Notes: a model not told the origin generated them from the letters alone. 64,000 nucleotides of DNA from Gigantopelta aegis (GCF_016097555.1 NC_054712.1:54974172-55038171); one strand, 5' to 3'; shown: positions 39,001-49,419, counted from the first letter of the stretch. Numbers and translations are program-made.

Positions 39001-42000
39001 TCTGGGCAGGCCGATCCAATTGGCGGATAGGAATTTGTTCCTATAATAGAAACGGACAGGTGCTTCGGACCGACAAGAATGACAAAAGTGGGACCGGCAA
39101 ACGCACGTTTTTGAAAAATAATTTCGGTCTCAGAGATCGAGAATCGGTCCCAGACCGGGAAAAAAGGGCTTTTCCCCACCCCTGGTGTGTCCCTTTAATT
39201 TGCTATGTATATTGATTTAAAATCTTATAGCAATGGCGTGCACATGTGACAGTAGCAGTTTTCATCTGTTGCTCTAGACCAAGTATTAAAATAATTATAT
39301 GTTAGATACCAAGTAGTCGTAGTTTAAAATGGACTACTTGTTGCTTTTGCTATTTCAAGCCCTGGCTGAGGTGTCTTAGAACAAATGTAAATTTGTTTCC
39401 TTTCCTGGAACAAGATAGTTTAATTTTCAAAATTAAAATCAACGTGTATAAGAGTGATCTGTTTTTGTTTTTCATTAAATAAATTTCGACAACACTGTTC
39501 AGCATTTGTTTTCGTAGCCCCATGGTAAAGCGCTCACTCGATGTGCGGTCAACCACAGATCGATGTCCGTCGGTGGGCCCATTGGGCTATTTCTCTCTCC
39601 GTCGGTGTGCCCATTGGACTATTTCTCTCTCCATCGGTGGGCCTATTGGGCTATTTTTCTCCGTCGGTGTGTCCATTGGGCTATTTCTCTCTCTGTCAGT
39701 GGGACTGTTTCTTGTTCCAGCCAATGCACCACGACTGGTATATCAATAGCTGTGGTATGTACTACCCTGTCTTGTGGGAAGGTGCATATAAAAGAACTCT
39801 TGCTGTTAATCAAAAAGAGTAGCCCATGAAGTGGTGACAGCAGGTTTCCTCTCAATATCTGTGTGGTCCTTAACCATATGTTTGATGCCATATAACCGTA
39901 AATAAAATGTGTTGAGTGTGCGTCATTAAATAAAACATTTTTTCTTTGTTTTTGTTTTCAATAAGCTGTTTATCGTATGTCATTACCTTTATGATTGCAG
40001 TGGATACAGTGTGACTTGCGTATCTTCAACATGTCTGTCCTGGGTAAGTGTGCCGTTGTGATGGCCGACCCACCCTGGGACATCCACATGGAACTGCCCT
40101 ACGGAACAATGAGCGATGACGAGATGAGACGCCTGGATGTGCCCGGTCTGCAGGACGATGGTTTTATCTTTCTCTGGGTCACAGGAAGGTAGGTCCATAA
40201 GTGTACAAGTTGGGGGAGGAGGGTTTGCAAGGGAGTGAACACCCCCAAAGGGGTGGAGTAAATCCACAAATGCAGGCAAAAGCGATAGAGATATTCGAGA
40301 AAAATGTGTTGGCCTGAAAGCTTTTCCCCATGTATTTTCATAATTCTGACAACATTATTAGTTGTAACCCATGTAAAAATGCATAGTGATTTGTTTGCAA
40401 CCCTATTTAGCTGTTTGGCTGTAATGCTAATATGAATAAATGTTCAGATTTGGCCATTTTTGTTTAATTCGGTTCCAAAAAATTAACTCCGTGAATAATG
40501 ATAACCAGAGCCTTTTCCAAATGATTCTCCAATAAACCTTTTTCATAATTTGGTACCTAAAATTGTTGTGCTACTTTAATAGTTTCTTAGTATTGCAGTC
40601 TTTCTGTGTCTTTTCACAAGACGAAATTGTTTTTGTCGTCATATGCAAACCAAATATAAAAAGTCAAGTCAAACTACTACTATACCAAAGGGAATTAAAT
40701 GGTTTACACTAATTTTCTCACAATGAAGAGTACTATTTACTATTTTCTTTTTATATAGATACAGTAGGATAAACTATTTCACTATTGAATACATGCATTT
40801 AGCTCATCATAATGTATTTTGGTGGTCATTTCCAGAGCCATGGAGCTTGGACGAGAATGTTTGGATCTCTGGGGGTAAGAACCGACATGCTATTAAAATC
40901 ATATACAGTCGAACTTGGTATAACAGGTACCTCTATATAATGACTACCTGCCCATAACAACCACCCTGAACCCCCCCCCCCCAAAACACTTTTCTTTCTT
41001 TATTTGACCTCTATAGAATGGCCACCTGTCCAACGCGGCCAGCAGCTACTATTTTTCAGCAAAAATAAGGTCTGAACCTGCATTAGCGGCCAAAATATTA
41101 TTTCCAAAAACATTTTTTTAACAAATTCTTCCCACCATATATGATCGTACAGCGATTTAGTTCCCAGTAAATTCCATTGTTTTCTGAAATGCCTACATTG
41201 TTGTGTCACGTGACCGGAAAGTTTGGCGATTTGATTCGACTTGACAAAGAACAAACTTATTTTGATGTTATCATATGATGTTATTGTCGTAAACAAATAT
41301 ACGTTCAGCTCGAATTGTTACTCAATAACAAGGCGACTTCTCATTGGCTGTAGCCTATGAAATCAGAATGTATTACGGTATCTGATTGTTGCGGTATTAT
41401 CAAAGGCAATTATAACCAAGGTGCCTGAGTAGTCCCTGCTGTCAACCGAGCGGCAAACATTAATGAATTTAGTTAAGCCAGTATGTTTTGGTAAATCGCG
41501 ACCTTTGTTTACCAAAATTGTTTTGTTTGCAGTTGGCAACGTAATCCCACTGGATTAGTATGACAGTATCTGATTGTTGCAGTATTAGCAGCCACATAAA
41601 ACTAAGACGCGACATCACGGCGAATAAACCTCAGTGGATTAGTATGACAGTGTCTGATTGTTGCAGTATTAGCAGCCACATAAAACTAAGACGCGACATC
41701 ACGGCGAATAAACCTCAGTGGACCGCTTATTAGTGAAATATGTTAGGGTCTCGATGAAATCTTTTGGGACCTCTATATAAAGGCCACCTGTCCATAATGG
41801 CCACTTTCTGTTGGTCCATTGACTGGTTGTTATATACAAGTTAGACTATATATATAAAAGATTTTAGTGTCATATTTGTAATGTTGCAGAAAGCAAAATG
41901 TAGGCATTAGTTTGACAAAAACACAGAAACATTTTTATTCAATATCGTGTCGCAATTCACTATTCAAATGTCAGAAATCACTACAATACACATTTCTAAA

Positions 42001-45000
42001 ATGTTAAATAGTAGTTTCTAATCAATTATTAAATTATTAGATTACCGACTACCACTAATAAAAATGTTCCTTGAAAACAACATGTTTGTATTTATGCCAA
42101 CCTTCGGTTTGTATTTTGTTAGTCCATTTCTCACAAAATGAGTATTTGGTTCACCAAACTTCATACAGATTCTCACCATTATTAAAAACAAAAAATTACG
42201 CTATTGTCATATGTTGAGTGTAAAGTTAAAGGTCATAGATCAGGCCAGGTAACAGTTGAGAGATAAAGCTGCAGCCTGTTTACCAGACAAAGTTAATACT
42301 AAAATGGATTTTTATTTATAGTTCATAACAGATAAAAGTTTATTGAAACATTTATTACTAAATTTGTTTAATATTTTGTGAGCTAAATGACATTGTTGTG
42401 TTTTCAGCTACAAGCGCTGTGACGAGTTGATCTGGGTGAAGACCAATCAGCTTCAGCGTATTATCCGCACAGGAAGGACAGGTCATTGGCTGAACCATGG
42501 GAAGGAACACTGCCTGGTACAAAACCTTTCACAGACGTTATTGTTTTTATATTATAATGTAGTGTTCAACACATTTATGACATAATTAGTAGAAACATTT
42601 ACTTCGCTGCAACTAATAATTTGATAAATATTTGATAACCTGGTATTTTCAAAAACAATTCTGTTACCAAGCCTTCTATTTAGGAGTGAATTGTTTGATA
42701 GGATGGAATATGGTTAAACATTTATTCATTCATTCAGATGATAGGTTTTGTTTTATATTTGTCTCGCTTCAACAGAGTCAGAAAGCATGTTATAGCCCTC
42801 TGTTAATTTTATGTTTAGTTCCATGTCACATTTTCATATTTAACTCCATTTCTTAAAAGAATAATTACTACATTATTGTGTGCAGAGTCACTTAGCACTG
42901 GTGCATGTTCATCTGAATGCATTTTTAAAAACATATTAATATTAATTAATATTTATTTTATTTCATTAAAAAAAAAAAAAAGCAGAAATTAAAATACCTT
43001 AATTAAAATAAAGTTTAACTGTTACTATAGGCCAAACCAGTTTATGGTAGGCTTTTTATTTTCAAAATATGTTTAAACATTTTCTGAGGTGTTTGTTAAA
43101 CAAATATTCCTTCCCATATAATTTGTTTTTATGTACAACCCATTACTACCAAAATAACACTTTAAATATATCTTATTGTCAGTGCATTATATTGTTTGCA
43201 GATCTCTGTTAGGAATTAGAATAACAATTCTAGTTCAATCAACCAGGAGAAATGTGCCAGAAAGCTGTGCTAGAAAAAAGGTTTTTAGCACATGTCCCCT
43301 TGACGGTAATGCACCCTTTTCATTGATCTCATCGTTTAGGTGGACGGCCATTGACACTTGTTGATTACGTCATTCTCTAATCAAAGATAGTTTGTGACGT
43401 CACATCATATGTAACGCTGCATGCATTCCTTTTAGTGATGTAACATATATCAGCTGAGAGGAGTAATGTCAAAGTACAAAAATAAAATGCAGTGAATTTT
43501 ATAATAATTATACCAAAATTATAAGAATAATTGAACTATAAAATATTTCGGGCACTCGTCCTTTTGTAGATGGTTTTTTTCGACAGTCGTCTCAAGAAAA
43601 TCAATCCTTGGAGCTCGCTAAAGCTCTTTCCAACGATGGATTTTCTTAAGACTTGTGTCAGAAAACCCATCTACAAAAGGACGAGTGCCAGAAAAAATTA
43701 TAAGATATATAATAAATTATTATAAATATTATAAAAGGTATCGTTTGTTTCCAGGTGGGAGTGAAAGGCAACCCTGAGGGAGTGAACCGAGGATTGGACT
43801 GTGACGTCATCGTGGCCGAGGTAATCTGTGGTGTTAACAGAATGGACAGATAGATGAAACCAAATTTAGCCAGATAATTGCAGCTATTTGTTCTTAGCCG
43901 ATGTATTTTTCGTGCTTGACATGTTGTTATACGTTCATTCATTCTGTTTATTCTGTTTCTACAACATTCATGATAAGTTACTTTTAGATCATCTTTTAAC
44001 AGTTTAAAACAATTGTGACGTACTTTCCACAACTTTAAACAAACACGCGTCATAACCGGCTATGCCACGTGCATTACACTTACTGTAGTATCTCAGAAGG
44101 CTTCGAGTGGCGCTGCGATCACATGCTATTCCATGCGCATGCGCTGATCCAGCTGATATAAAATGACATGAAACGATCTCATGAACAAATAGGCCCGCTA
44201 GACAAGATCTATAGATCTAGTTTGTTTTTTTGTTTTTTATTATTGTTCTTTATTGTTTTAATACATGTATTTGGTTGAGCATATCTCGTAATAGGAGTTA
44301 GTCGTAATTATTGCGCAGTTTGTAAATTTAATTAATCAACGCGTTTGCTATGGTGCTTTAAAGACATTGGTGGAGGTTTTCATGCAAAGAATACGGCGAT
44401 GCCTGTGAAAAAATAATTTACATAATAACAGAGATTTCCTTTCACGGCTGCGGTGAAACTTTGGGCAAGGAAGAAAAATTGCAGACTTACTCACAGTTGA
44501 ATAAATTTTGATTTCCCTGCCTTGCTGGCCATTGCAACATTATCTATCTTCACTGTCCCCTTGTCTTTGGAATGAATAGATTATCAATAGGCTTATTATA
44601 GCAAAATAAACAAATGCATCACAAATTATATCTCTTTTTTATTTCATTCAGTAGTGAAGCATAACAAACTATCAGCACACAAAATAAAACAAACAAACAA
44701 ACATATTATTTATAAGCAGGTTGATATCATATCATATCATATGGTGTTATTACAAGGATCAGAGGAAAATAGAAAACAATTACATTAAAAATCTGAAAAA
44801 ATTCACAAGATTTTCAACTGTATTAGGAGCCTTATGAGTTGCTCAGATCGCATCTGAGGGCCTGCATTAAAAAAAAATCCTGGGGGAAGGTCTAGACCCC
44901 CGCCACATCCGCCTTTTGCTGCCAAATCCAGTGGGGAAAAACTTGCCACCACTCAAGAAATCCTGGGCAGAACCCTGCATTTCAGCAGCTGTTAATAACA

Positions 45001-46796
45001 TTGCTGCACTAAAAAGTCCATACTGTCCATACAAAAACACATATTGCACCAATTAATGAGATCTGAAGCCTTGTCTTACCACAGAAAGTAGAATTTATAC
45101 AACACTAAACCGAGTTTTAAAATTTTATTTTAAAAATAGTACAAACTTTCAGCAAAATTTTATGCACTTTTACCTGAATATTTATCCATTACACAGGTGA
45201 GAGCAACAAGTCACAAGCCAGATGAAATATATGGAATTATTGAGCGACTGTCTCCAGGAACTAGAAAGTGTGAGTTGTTCGGCCGACCTCACAACGTACA
45301 GCCCAATTGGTAAGTCTAACTTGCAGACCTTCAAATGGCTATTAGTTATGCAATGACTACCAGTGATAGAAATAAGCAAAAATTTTCTAAAAATATACTT
45401 GTCCACCAATATTTTCACTTGTCCAAATAAACGATTTGTTTTATTCAAATACCAGCATGATGTTTTTGATTGCTCAAAATAAAACTGCGCTGAAAATTTC
45501 TACTTGTCCACTGGACAACCACCAAGGCTCATTTTGCTTGTCCGAACAGATTTTCACTTGTCGGGACAAAGGAACAAGTGCTTATTTCGAACATTGACTG
45601 TGTTCTGTTCCAGTCTTCACTGCATGCACTAGTCATATTATGGGAAAGATGTTAGTTTGTGGAACAGCAATTGCATACAGTATAATGGGTTGTATGATGA
45701 GTCACCCTTGGTGAATGTTTCAACATTTTTAATTGTACTTAACAATGGTTCACAACTTGTTTCTGGGAAACTGTGTATAAGAGGTCTATTGCTGCTACAC
45801 CGGCCTCGGTGGTGTAGTGCTTAAGCCATCAGACTTGAGGCTGGTAGGTACTGGGTTCATATCCTGGCACCAACTCCCACCCAGAGCAAGTTTTAACATC
45901 TCAGTGGGTAGATGTTAGGCCACTAAACCAACTTCTGTAACCTATTGTCCTAGACAGACAGTCCTGCCCAGGACAGTGTGCTTGAACCTACAAGGATATA
46001 GGAATGAAAATAACTAAATGAAACAAATGAAATTACTGGTAGACTTGAGCATAATTTTTCCGGACATTTTTCAAAATCCCTCAAGATATTGAGATGAAAG
46101 TTTGTGTATAGGTTACAGACTAAGTTTGACTTTGTTGGGGATTTACCCATTTTTGACAGTTATAGCTAAATCATTTCAACTTATTTTCATATATATATCC
46201 AATTAAGGTTCAAGCACCATCTAAATCAAATTTGACTTTCATGGGAATTTAGGGGCGGGATGTAGCCCAGTGGTAAAGCGCTCGCTCGATGTGCAGTCGG
46301 TTGGGCCATTTCTCGTTCCAGCCAGTGCACCACGACTGGTATGTACTATCCTGTCTGTGGGATGGTGCATATAAAAGATCCCTTGCTGCTAATCGAAAAG
46401 AGTAGCCCATGAAGTGGTGACAGCAGGTTTCCTCTGTCAATATCTATGTGGTCCTTAACCATATGTCTGATGCCATATAACCGTAAATAAAATGTGTTGG
46501 GTGCGTCATTAAATAAAACATTTCCTTCCTTTCATGGGAATTTATTCAAGGGTTGTAACTGTCTAAAATTGAATTTATCTCTGTTTTACAGAGTTATGGC
46601 CTTTGAACTTAGGAGATTTATGGGGCTCGGTAGGAGACATTTCGAAGTACTCTCAGAATGCTTATTTTGTCTTTCATGTAGGATCACCCTTGGAAACCAA
46701 GTAGAAGGCGTAAGACTGAAAGACCCGGATGTGGTGAAGAATTTCCGTGCACACTATCCCGATGGAAATTGTATGGGACCTCCTAAAGATCAGTGA
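24085..46796 (+). CDS. METTL3: METTL3, catalytic subunit of N6-adenosine mRNA methyltransferase, 16 exons, complete
   Basis: It transfers methyl from SAM to adenosine N6 in pre-mRNA, in the nucleus, with METTL14. Exons: 24085-24232, 26390-26648, 28058-28121, 28557-28612, 29794-29872, 30420-30509, 31912-31948, 34346-34465, 36184-36239, 36810-36926, 40001-40188, 40836-40874, 42408-42516, 43755-43820, 45197-45309 and 46682-46796. Together they give 1656 bp, 551 aa, against 580 in human. The start MSDTWEDLQ matches the family and has A at -3. In order: N-terminal coiled helix (1-35), basic KSRKRKR nuclear-signal candidate (about 170), CCCH finger 1 (C252, C260, C270, H274), finger 2 (C290, C296, C302, H306), catalytic ADPPW (365-368), FLWVTGR, the conserved loop [16 protein letters not shown], and [11 protein letters not shown] near the end. 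All introns are GT-AG with matching phases. Nothing suggests inactivation. Confidence 0.97.
24346..24415. mobile_element. remnant of the CCCGAGTAC palindrome family
   Basis: GCCCGAGTACACTGACTGTA and the following AGAGAGCTAGACGGACATTT match one arm of the 4.3-kb element's outer palindrome. The second arm is reduced to CTCATTATAGTCAGAG. Confidence 0.65.
24430..24975. mobile_element. long inverted repeat (foldback element) in METTL3 intron 1
   Basis: Two arms of about 230-250 bp face each other. For example CAGCACCCACATTCAGCTA at about 24600 is inverted at 24811-24832, and ATCCACATATTAATCACTAA at about 24554 is inverted near 24860. The centre (about 24690-24735) contains GTAGTAGTAGACGG. It is non-coding. 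Confidence 0.8.
24976..26389. other. rest of METTL3 intron 1
   Basis: AT-rich, with no further element recognised. It ends in TTTTCTTATGCCAG before exon 2. Confidence 0.4.
26888..27182 (+). repeat. SINE, head 1 + diverged tail A
   Basis: The head AGACGTAGCCCAGTGGTAAT is followed by a degraded core that includes a TATATATA expansion and a tail with TTCATTAAATAAAAATTTC. It is old by divergence. Confidence 0.75.
27320..28010. mobile_element. short-TIR element with internal 146-bp tandem repeats
   Basis: TACGCCCATC at the left end is inverted as GATGGGCGTA at the right end. The interior is an array of 146-bp units starting GGACCATATCTT.CGTACA (about 27402, 27538, 27684 and 27830). It is non-coding and lies in METTL3 intron 2. 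Confidence 0.65.
27482..27788. promoter_or_regulatory. three palindromic AGGTCAnnnTGACCT motifs
   Basis: AGGTCA-3 bp-TGACCT occurs at 27482-27496, 27628-27642 and 27774-27788, one per repeat unit and exactly 146 bp apart. The motif is the classical inverted half-site pair bound by estrogen-type nuclear receptors. Whether it is bound here is unknown. Confidence 0.5.
28991..29616 (-). repeat. SINE, head 1 + tail B, split by a MITE
   Basis: On plus the tail GAACGACACCACTAGAGCAC and core run up to GATTCGATCCTGCAA, where a 347-bp MITE interrupts. Sequence resumes at 29563 with GCAAGCACCTCAAGCGAGCA of the head. Confidence 0.75.
29216..29562. mobile_element. hAT-like MITE nested in a SINE
   Basis: The ends AGTGATTTCCCTAGA and, inverted, TCTAGGGAAAACACTA are bracketed by CTGCAAT at 29209-29215 and 29563-29569. 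The termini and the 7-8-bp duplication suit a hAT-type element. Confidence 0.7.
30471..31545 (+). repeat. 123-bp tandem duplication of METTL3 exon 6 end plus intron 6 start
   Basis: The last 39 bp of exon 6 (30471-30509) with its GTAAGT donor and following intron sequence is repeated. Exon-like pieces fall at 30594-30632, 30717-30755, 30840-30878 and, after a MITE insertion, 31417-31455. Each keeps a GTAAGT donor; none has its own acceptor. The fifth copy is more diverged (AAACCTACAGCAACG). Confidence 0.9.
30886..31335. mobile_element. 450-bp MITE inside the duplicated array
   Basis: The imperfect 18-bp termini GGGTGTATACTACCAAAT and, inverted, ATTTGGTATAGTACTACC are flanked by AGTA (30882-30885 and 31336-31339). 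It splits one 123-bp unit, so it is younger than that unit. Confidence 0.7.
32020..33490. repeat. 39-bp minisatellite, about 38 units
   Basis: The unit starts TATACCACAGAGGTTTCGAG and continues CATGTCCGCCCCAGACTCA; 38-bp variants (TCTCCCCAGACTCA) shift the frame. The unit has no stop in several frames on both strands, so many long open frames appear. They are repeat by-products: no splice structure, and they sit in METTL3 intron 7. Confidence 0.93.
33491..34055. other. METTL3 intron 7, nothing recognised
   Basis: AT-rich sequence without recognised repeats. Confidence 0.4.
34056..34285. repeat. purine-rich (GA)n imperfect repeat
   Basis: About 230 bp of GAGAGATAGTAGAGAGAG-type sequence just upstream of METTL3 exon 8. 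One strand is almost all purine. Confidence 0.9.
34660..34893 (+). repeat. SINE, head-truncated, tail A
   Basis: It starts at CCAATGCACCACGACTGGTA and ends in the A tail (GTGCATCCTTAAATAAAGCA). Confidence 0.8.
34955..35593. repeat. 40-bp minisatellite, about 15 units
   Basis: The unit is TTCTGTTGTATCATCAGCAG followed by AGGGGTTATATGTAACATAT. One unit near 35430 has an internal deletion. It lies in METTL3 intron 8. Confidence 0.93.
35625..35921 (-). repeat. SINE, head 1 + tail B
   Basis: On plus it runs from TTTGTTTAACGACACCACT to ACCACTGGGCTACAACCTGC, and is followed by a C homopolymer of about 20 bp. Confidence 0.85.
36277..36376. mobile_element. hairpin MITE, second copy of the 11243 family
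   Basis: The ends GGGCCCCCGTTCCATGAAGC and, inverted, GCTTCATAGAGCGGGGCCCA enclose TTAGCACTAAGAT and its partner. Confidence 0.75.
36508..36588 (+). repeat. SINE tail B fragment
   Basis: ACATCCAATAGCCTATGATT and the end TTGTTAAACAAAGCAAAC are kept. Confidence 0.75.
36973..37076. mobile_element. hairpin MITE
   Basis: GTGGGCCTAATTCACTAAA at the left end is mirrored by TTTGTGAATTAGGCCCCTGG at the right end. Confidence 0.7.
37196..39194. mobile_element. TTAA-flanked element, copy 1 (interrupted)
   Basis: TTAA at 37192-37195 and at 39195-39198 brackets it. The left terminus AGCCGCACTCCCTAGTT pairs with the inverted right terminus (AACTAGGGTGTGTCCCT). About 800 bp of its own sequence is split by a hAT-like element at 37993-39184. 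Close relative: 51919-52731. TTAA targets are used by piggyBac and Kolobok groups; no transposase is present. Confidence 0.75.
37993..39184. mobile_element. hAT-like non-autonomous element nested in the TTAA element
   Basis: The termini CAGGGGTGGGGAAAA and, inverted, TTTTCCCCACCCCTG are flanked by a perfect 8-bp repeat GTGTGTCC (37985-37992 and 39185-39192). These are the marks of hAT elements. The 1.19 kb contain no transposase frame. Confidence 0.82.
39513..39948 (+). repeat. SINE, head 1 + tail A, with amplified inner motif
   Basis: The head GTAAAGCGCTCACTCGATGT is followed by about five copies of a 30-34-bp motif (CCGTCGGTGGGCCCATTGGG then CTATTTCTCTCT) where other copies have one. Then come core and A tail. 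It lies in METTL3 intron 10, 50 bp before exon 11. Confidence 0.85.
40905..41848. mobile_element. TIR element with TA ends
   Basis: ACAGTCGAACTTGGTATAAC at the left end is mirrored by GTTATATACAAGTTAGACTA at the right end. ACCTCTATATAA.GACTACCTG-like sequence is repeated near both ends. It resembles mariner/pogo-type MITEs and contains an 84-bp direct duplication. Confidence 0.65.
41551..41718. repeat. 84-bp direct duplication
   Basis: 41551-41634 and 41635-41718 are nearly identical (start TGGATTAGTATGACAGTATC or ...GTGTC). Confidence 0.9.
42517..43545. other. METTL3 intron 13, nothing recognised
   Basis: AT-rich sequence with an A homopolymer near 42967-42980. Confidence 0.4.
43546..43695. 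mobile_element. hairpin MITE in METTL3 intron 13
   Basis: TTTCGGGCACTCGTCCTTTT and the following TGTAGATGG are mirrored at 43668-43695. It ends 60 bp before exon 14. Confidence 0.8.
43821..45196. other. METTL3 intron 14
   Basis: No clear element. A degraded stretch near 44860-44980 (ATCCTGGGGGAAGG ... AGAAATCCTGGGCAGAACCC) may be an old inverted-terminus element. Confidence 0.35.
45361..45600. mobile_element. hAT-like MITE
   Basis: CAGTGATAGAAATAAGCA at the left end is mirrored by TGCTTATTTCGAACATTGAC then TG. The interior repeats CTTGTCCA/CACTTGTCC. No target duplication was seen. Confidence 0.6.
45799..46031 (+). repeat. SINE, head 2 with CAAGCACGCTGTC body
   Basis: The head ACCGGCCTCGGTGGTGTAGT and TGGTAGGTACTGGGTTCATA is followed by a body ending AGTGTGCTTGAACCTACAAG. 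Confidence 0.8.
46251..46534 (+). repeat. SINE, head 1 + tail A, in METTL3 intron 15
   Basis: GGGGCGGGATGTAGCCCAGT to GTGCGTCATTAAATAAAACA, with a short deletion in the head. It ends about 150 bp before the last METTL3 exon. Confidence 0.88.
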
Positions 46797-47400
46797 CAGG
46801 AGGGCTGACCTGCGGCTTCAGTGCCTTGACGTTCTACATGTGTGACTGAATAACATTCACTCATTCCATCATCTGCATCAATACATTACATACTTACACA
46901 TCCTGTTTTACAGGTTACAGATCTAAGTGTCTTGTTGAATCGGGCAAAACTGTGATCAAATGATGATTTTCAATAATTTTATGTATGATTTTCATGTCCA
47001 TTATACATCATCAGTTACGTGCAAATTTCTTTATTTTTATTTTACTAAACTTATTGTAGTCTTCCTGTATGACCATGAGTGTCTGTCACACATCATGCGA
47101 CTCCGTTATAATCACAACCCTATGCGAGGGTTTTTTTTGCAGATAACTTGCCATGACAGACCTGGAATTCCATATAATTATGTCATGCTCTTTGGGCGTT
47201 TCCCAATTTTTGCAGTGCAGTGCCTAAAAGCATGGATTAAAATAACCCGTCAGTCCATGAAATCGTATTTATGGAAAGTGTTTTTAAATAAAACAAATGT
47301 TCATTTGTATGCATTTTCCCACAGGTTTTAGACAGTCACGGACTGGTTGGAATGAATTATTTTTAAAGTAACAGTATATAACAGTATTCTGATTTCATCA
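46797..47400 (+). other. METTL3 3' UTR and flank
   Basis: This follows the TGA at 46794-46796. A usable poly(A) signal lies at 47287. Open frames in it show no similarity I recognise. Confidence 0.5.
47287..47292 (+). promoter_or_regulatory. candidate METTL3 polyadenylation signal
   Basis: AATAAA lies about 490 bp after the stop codon; a T-rich stretch follows. Confidence 0.45.
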
Positions 47401-47401
47401 A

Positions 47402-47716
47402 AGGGACAGGATACAGCTCGATCCACACAGCACTCACATCAAGTGCTTTGGTCAAAGCTTCAAATCTCAGTAGACTCATTCTCTGATTGGGTCTTGTTCT
47501 CATCCCAACCAATGCCCCACCACTGGTATATCAAAGACCATGGTATATGCTGTCCCGTCTGGGAAAGTGCATATTAAAAAAATCCTTTACTGCTACTGGA
47601 AATGTTTTTGTGTGTTTTCTCAAAACTATGTTTCACAATTACATAATGTTTGACGTCCAACAGCGGATGAGCAATTAATCGGTATTCACTAGAGGTGTTG
47701 TTAAATAAAACAAACT
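47402..47716 (+). repeat. degraded SINE, head 1 + tail B
   Basis: Diverged throughout, but the core motif CACTGGTATATCAAAGACCA and the B tail (TTTGACGTCCAACAGC.GATGA, GTTGTTAAATAAAACAAAC) are clear. Confidence 0.7.
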
Positions 47717-47769
47717 TGTATTAAATGACCGACAATGTGAAAACCAGTCAAACACATAGGTGTCAGAAG

Positions 47770-47875
47770 ATGCAACATTTGTTTGTGAATTTCAACATTT
47801 CTTTGGAATTTCAACATTTCTTTGTGAATTTGAACATTTCTTTGGAATTTCAATGTTTTTTGGTGAATTTCCATC
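47770..47875. repeat. short tandem repeat of TTTGTGAATTTCAACATTTC
   Basis: About five imperfect units of roughly 19-20 bp. Confidence 0.7.
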
Positions 47876-47966
47876 TTTCAACCAATGAAGACCCCAGCTC
47901 TGTATTCTAGCAGGACAAAAGACTTTTTGAACTGGTACCAAGCTAACATGTTATCTGTTAACCGTA

Positions 47967-48256
47967 TGGGTGAGACATGGCCCAGTGGTAGAAGTGCTCG
48001 CCCAGTGCATGGTCGGTCTATGATCAACCCCTTTCAGTGACTCATTGGGATATTTCTCATTCCATCCATTACACCATGACTGGTTTATCAAAGGCCGTGG
48101 TATGTGCTATCCTGTCTATGGGATGTTGCTACTAATGGGGAAAATTTAGCGAGTTTCATCTCTAAGACTATATGTCATAATTACCAAATGTTTGACATCC
48201 AGCAGTCGATGATAAATGCATCAATGTGCTCTAGTGGTGTCATTAAAAAAAAAACA
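47967..48256 (+). repeat. SINE, head 1 + tail B
   Basis: The head GTGAGACATGGCCCAGTGGT, a shortened core and the B tail (ACATCCAGCAGTCGATGATA) end in an A run. Confidence 0.8.
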
Positions 48257-48568
48257 CCTTCATCTATTTTGTTGTTGTGTTGTATTATTTTAGTTTAGAT
48301 GTAGTGCTTTTTAATTTTCAGTATTTCGAAGTTGAAAATCAATATGACCCAAAAAGATGGGCATCCTCAAGTTAATGGAAATAGACACTTTATTCATGAT
48401 TCTATATCACATGTCAATATTAACCATGTCCACCACCAGTGGCCACCTGAGATTTGGTGGAGTAAGCTGGAAGTTGCAACTAGGTACATAGGTGCTAAAT
48501 TGTTTTAAAGGTCCCAAAGACTTGAAATCCACATTTACATTTTGTCCCAAAACAATTTTCATTTAATT

Positions 48569-48707
48569 TTAACTTATTTTCGTACTTATATTCAATTAAG
48601 GTTCAAGCATGCTGTCCTGGGCACACACCTCAGCTATCTGGGCTGTCGGTGCAGGACAGTAGGTTCCAAGCCCTGTAGTCTGATGGTTTAACCATGACGC
48701 CACCAAT
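48569..48707 (-). repeat. SINE fragment, head 2 with CAAGCACGCTGTC body
   Basis: GGTTCAAGCATGCTGTCCTG is joined by an internal deletion directly to the head end (GGTTTAACCATGACGCCACC). Confidence 0.7.
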
Positions 48708-49253
48708 AACAATTTTCAAGGGTAAGCAGAATATGACTCCACAACATACCGGTAGTTTTAATATGTGTCTAAGTGTCTATAACAGATATTCTTTCATCAT
48801 TTATTACCTTAACCCAACTGACAAATGTTATGGAATTTGTCAGAAATTGTCAACTGAAAAATGTTAAGAAATTCCGTTTAAAAACATTCAACTTTGTTGG
48901 GTTATAGACAAATCTGTTTTCTTTGCAAACGACAGGTAAGATCATGTAAAAACTAAAGACAACACTATAATGTTGGTATCCTGGGCGTCTTTAACTTGAT
49001 AAAATATCTGGCACAGTCGATACAGTATTCGGCTGTGGTATGGAAGAGCACTTACACAGACTCGCACACGCATACCTACTATTGCATACATACACACCAC
49101 AGCTATTACCAGGTCCATGGGAATGATATTTGTAGTTTGGGAATGATATTTGTAGTTTGGGACGCAAGCGATATACTTTACTTTGAAGCAGAGCCGATAC
49201 CTGTAGCACAAATAACAGCGGTCCGCCTTCCCAGGATATATATTAATTTTTGT
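48708..49253. other. intergenic sequence
   Basis: A 20-bp motif, GGGAATGATATTTGTAGTTT, is duplicated at about 49120-49160. Nothing else was recognised. Confidence 0.4.
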
Positions 49254-49365
49254 AGCCCGAGTACTTGACTGTAAGAGAGCTAGACGGACATTTGGACATA
49301 AATACACGTATTTATGTCCAAATGTCCGTCTAACTCTCTTACAGTCGGAGTACTCTGGCTACATA
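49254..49365. mobile_element. foldback copy of the CCCGAGTAC palindrome family
   Basis: A near-complete palindrome: TAGCCCGAGTACTTGACTGT ... ACAGTCGGAGTACTCTGGCT. It matches the outer palindrome of the 4.3-kb element at 19158. Flanks TAATTTTTG and CATATTTTG agree at 6 of 9 bases. Confidence 0.75.
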
Positions 49366-49379
49366 TTTTGCAACCCCCT

Positions 49380-49380
<1 letters not shown>

Positions 49381-49419
<39 letters not shown>
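49381..49419. repeat. G homopolymer (39 bp)
   Basis: 39 consecutive G. Its length is likely unreliable in the assembly. Confidence 0.9.

Noticed and set aside
46494-46681. Coding sequence upstream of the last METTL3 exon in the same open frame
   Set aside because: It includes a SINE tail and lies before the AG at 46680-46681; family alignment begins at ITLGNQ.
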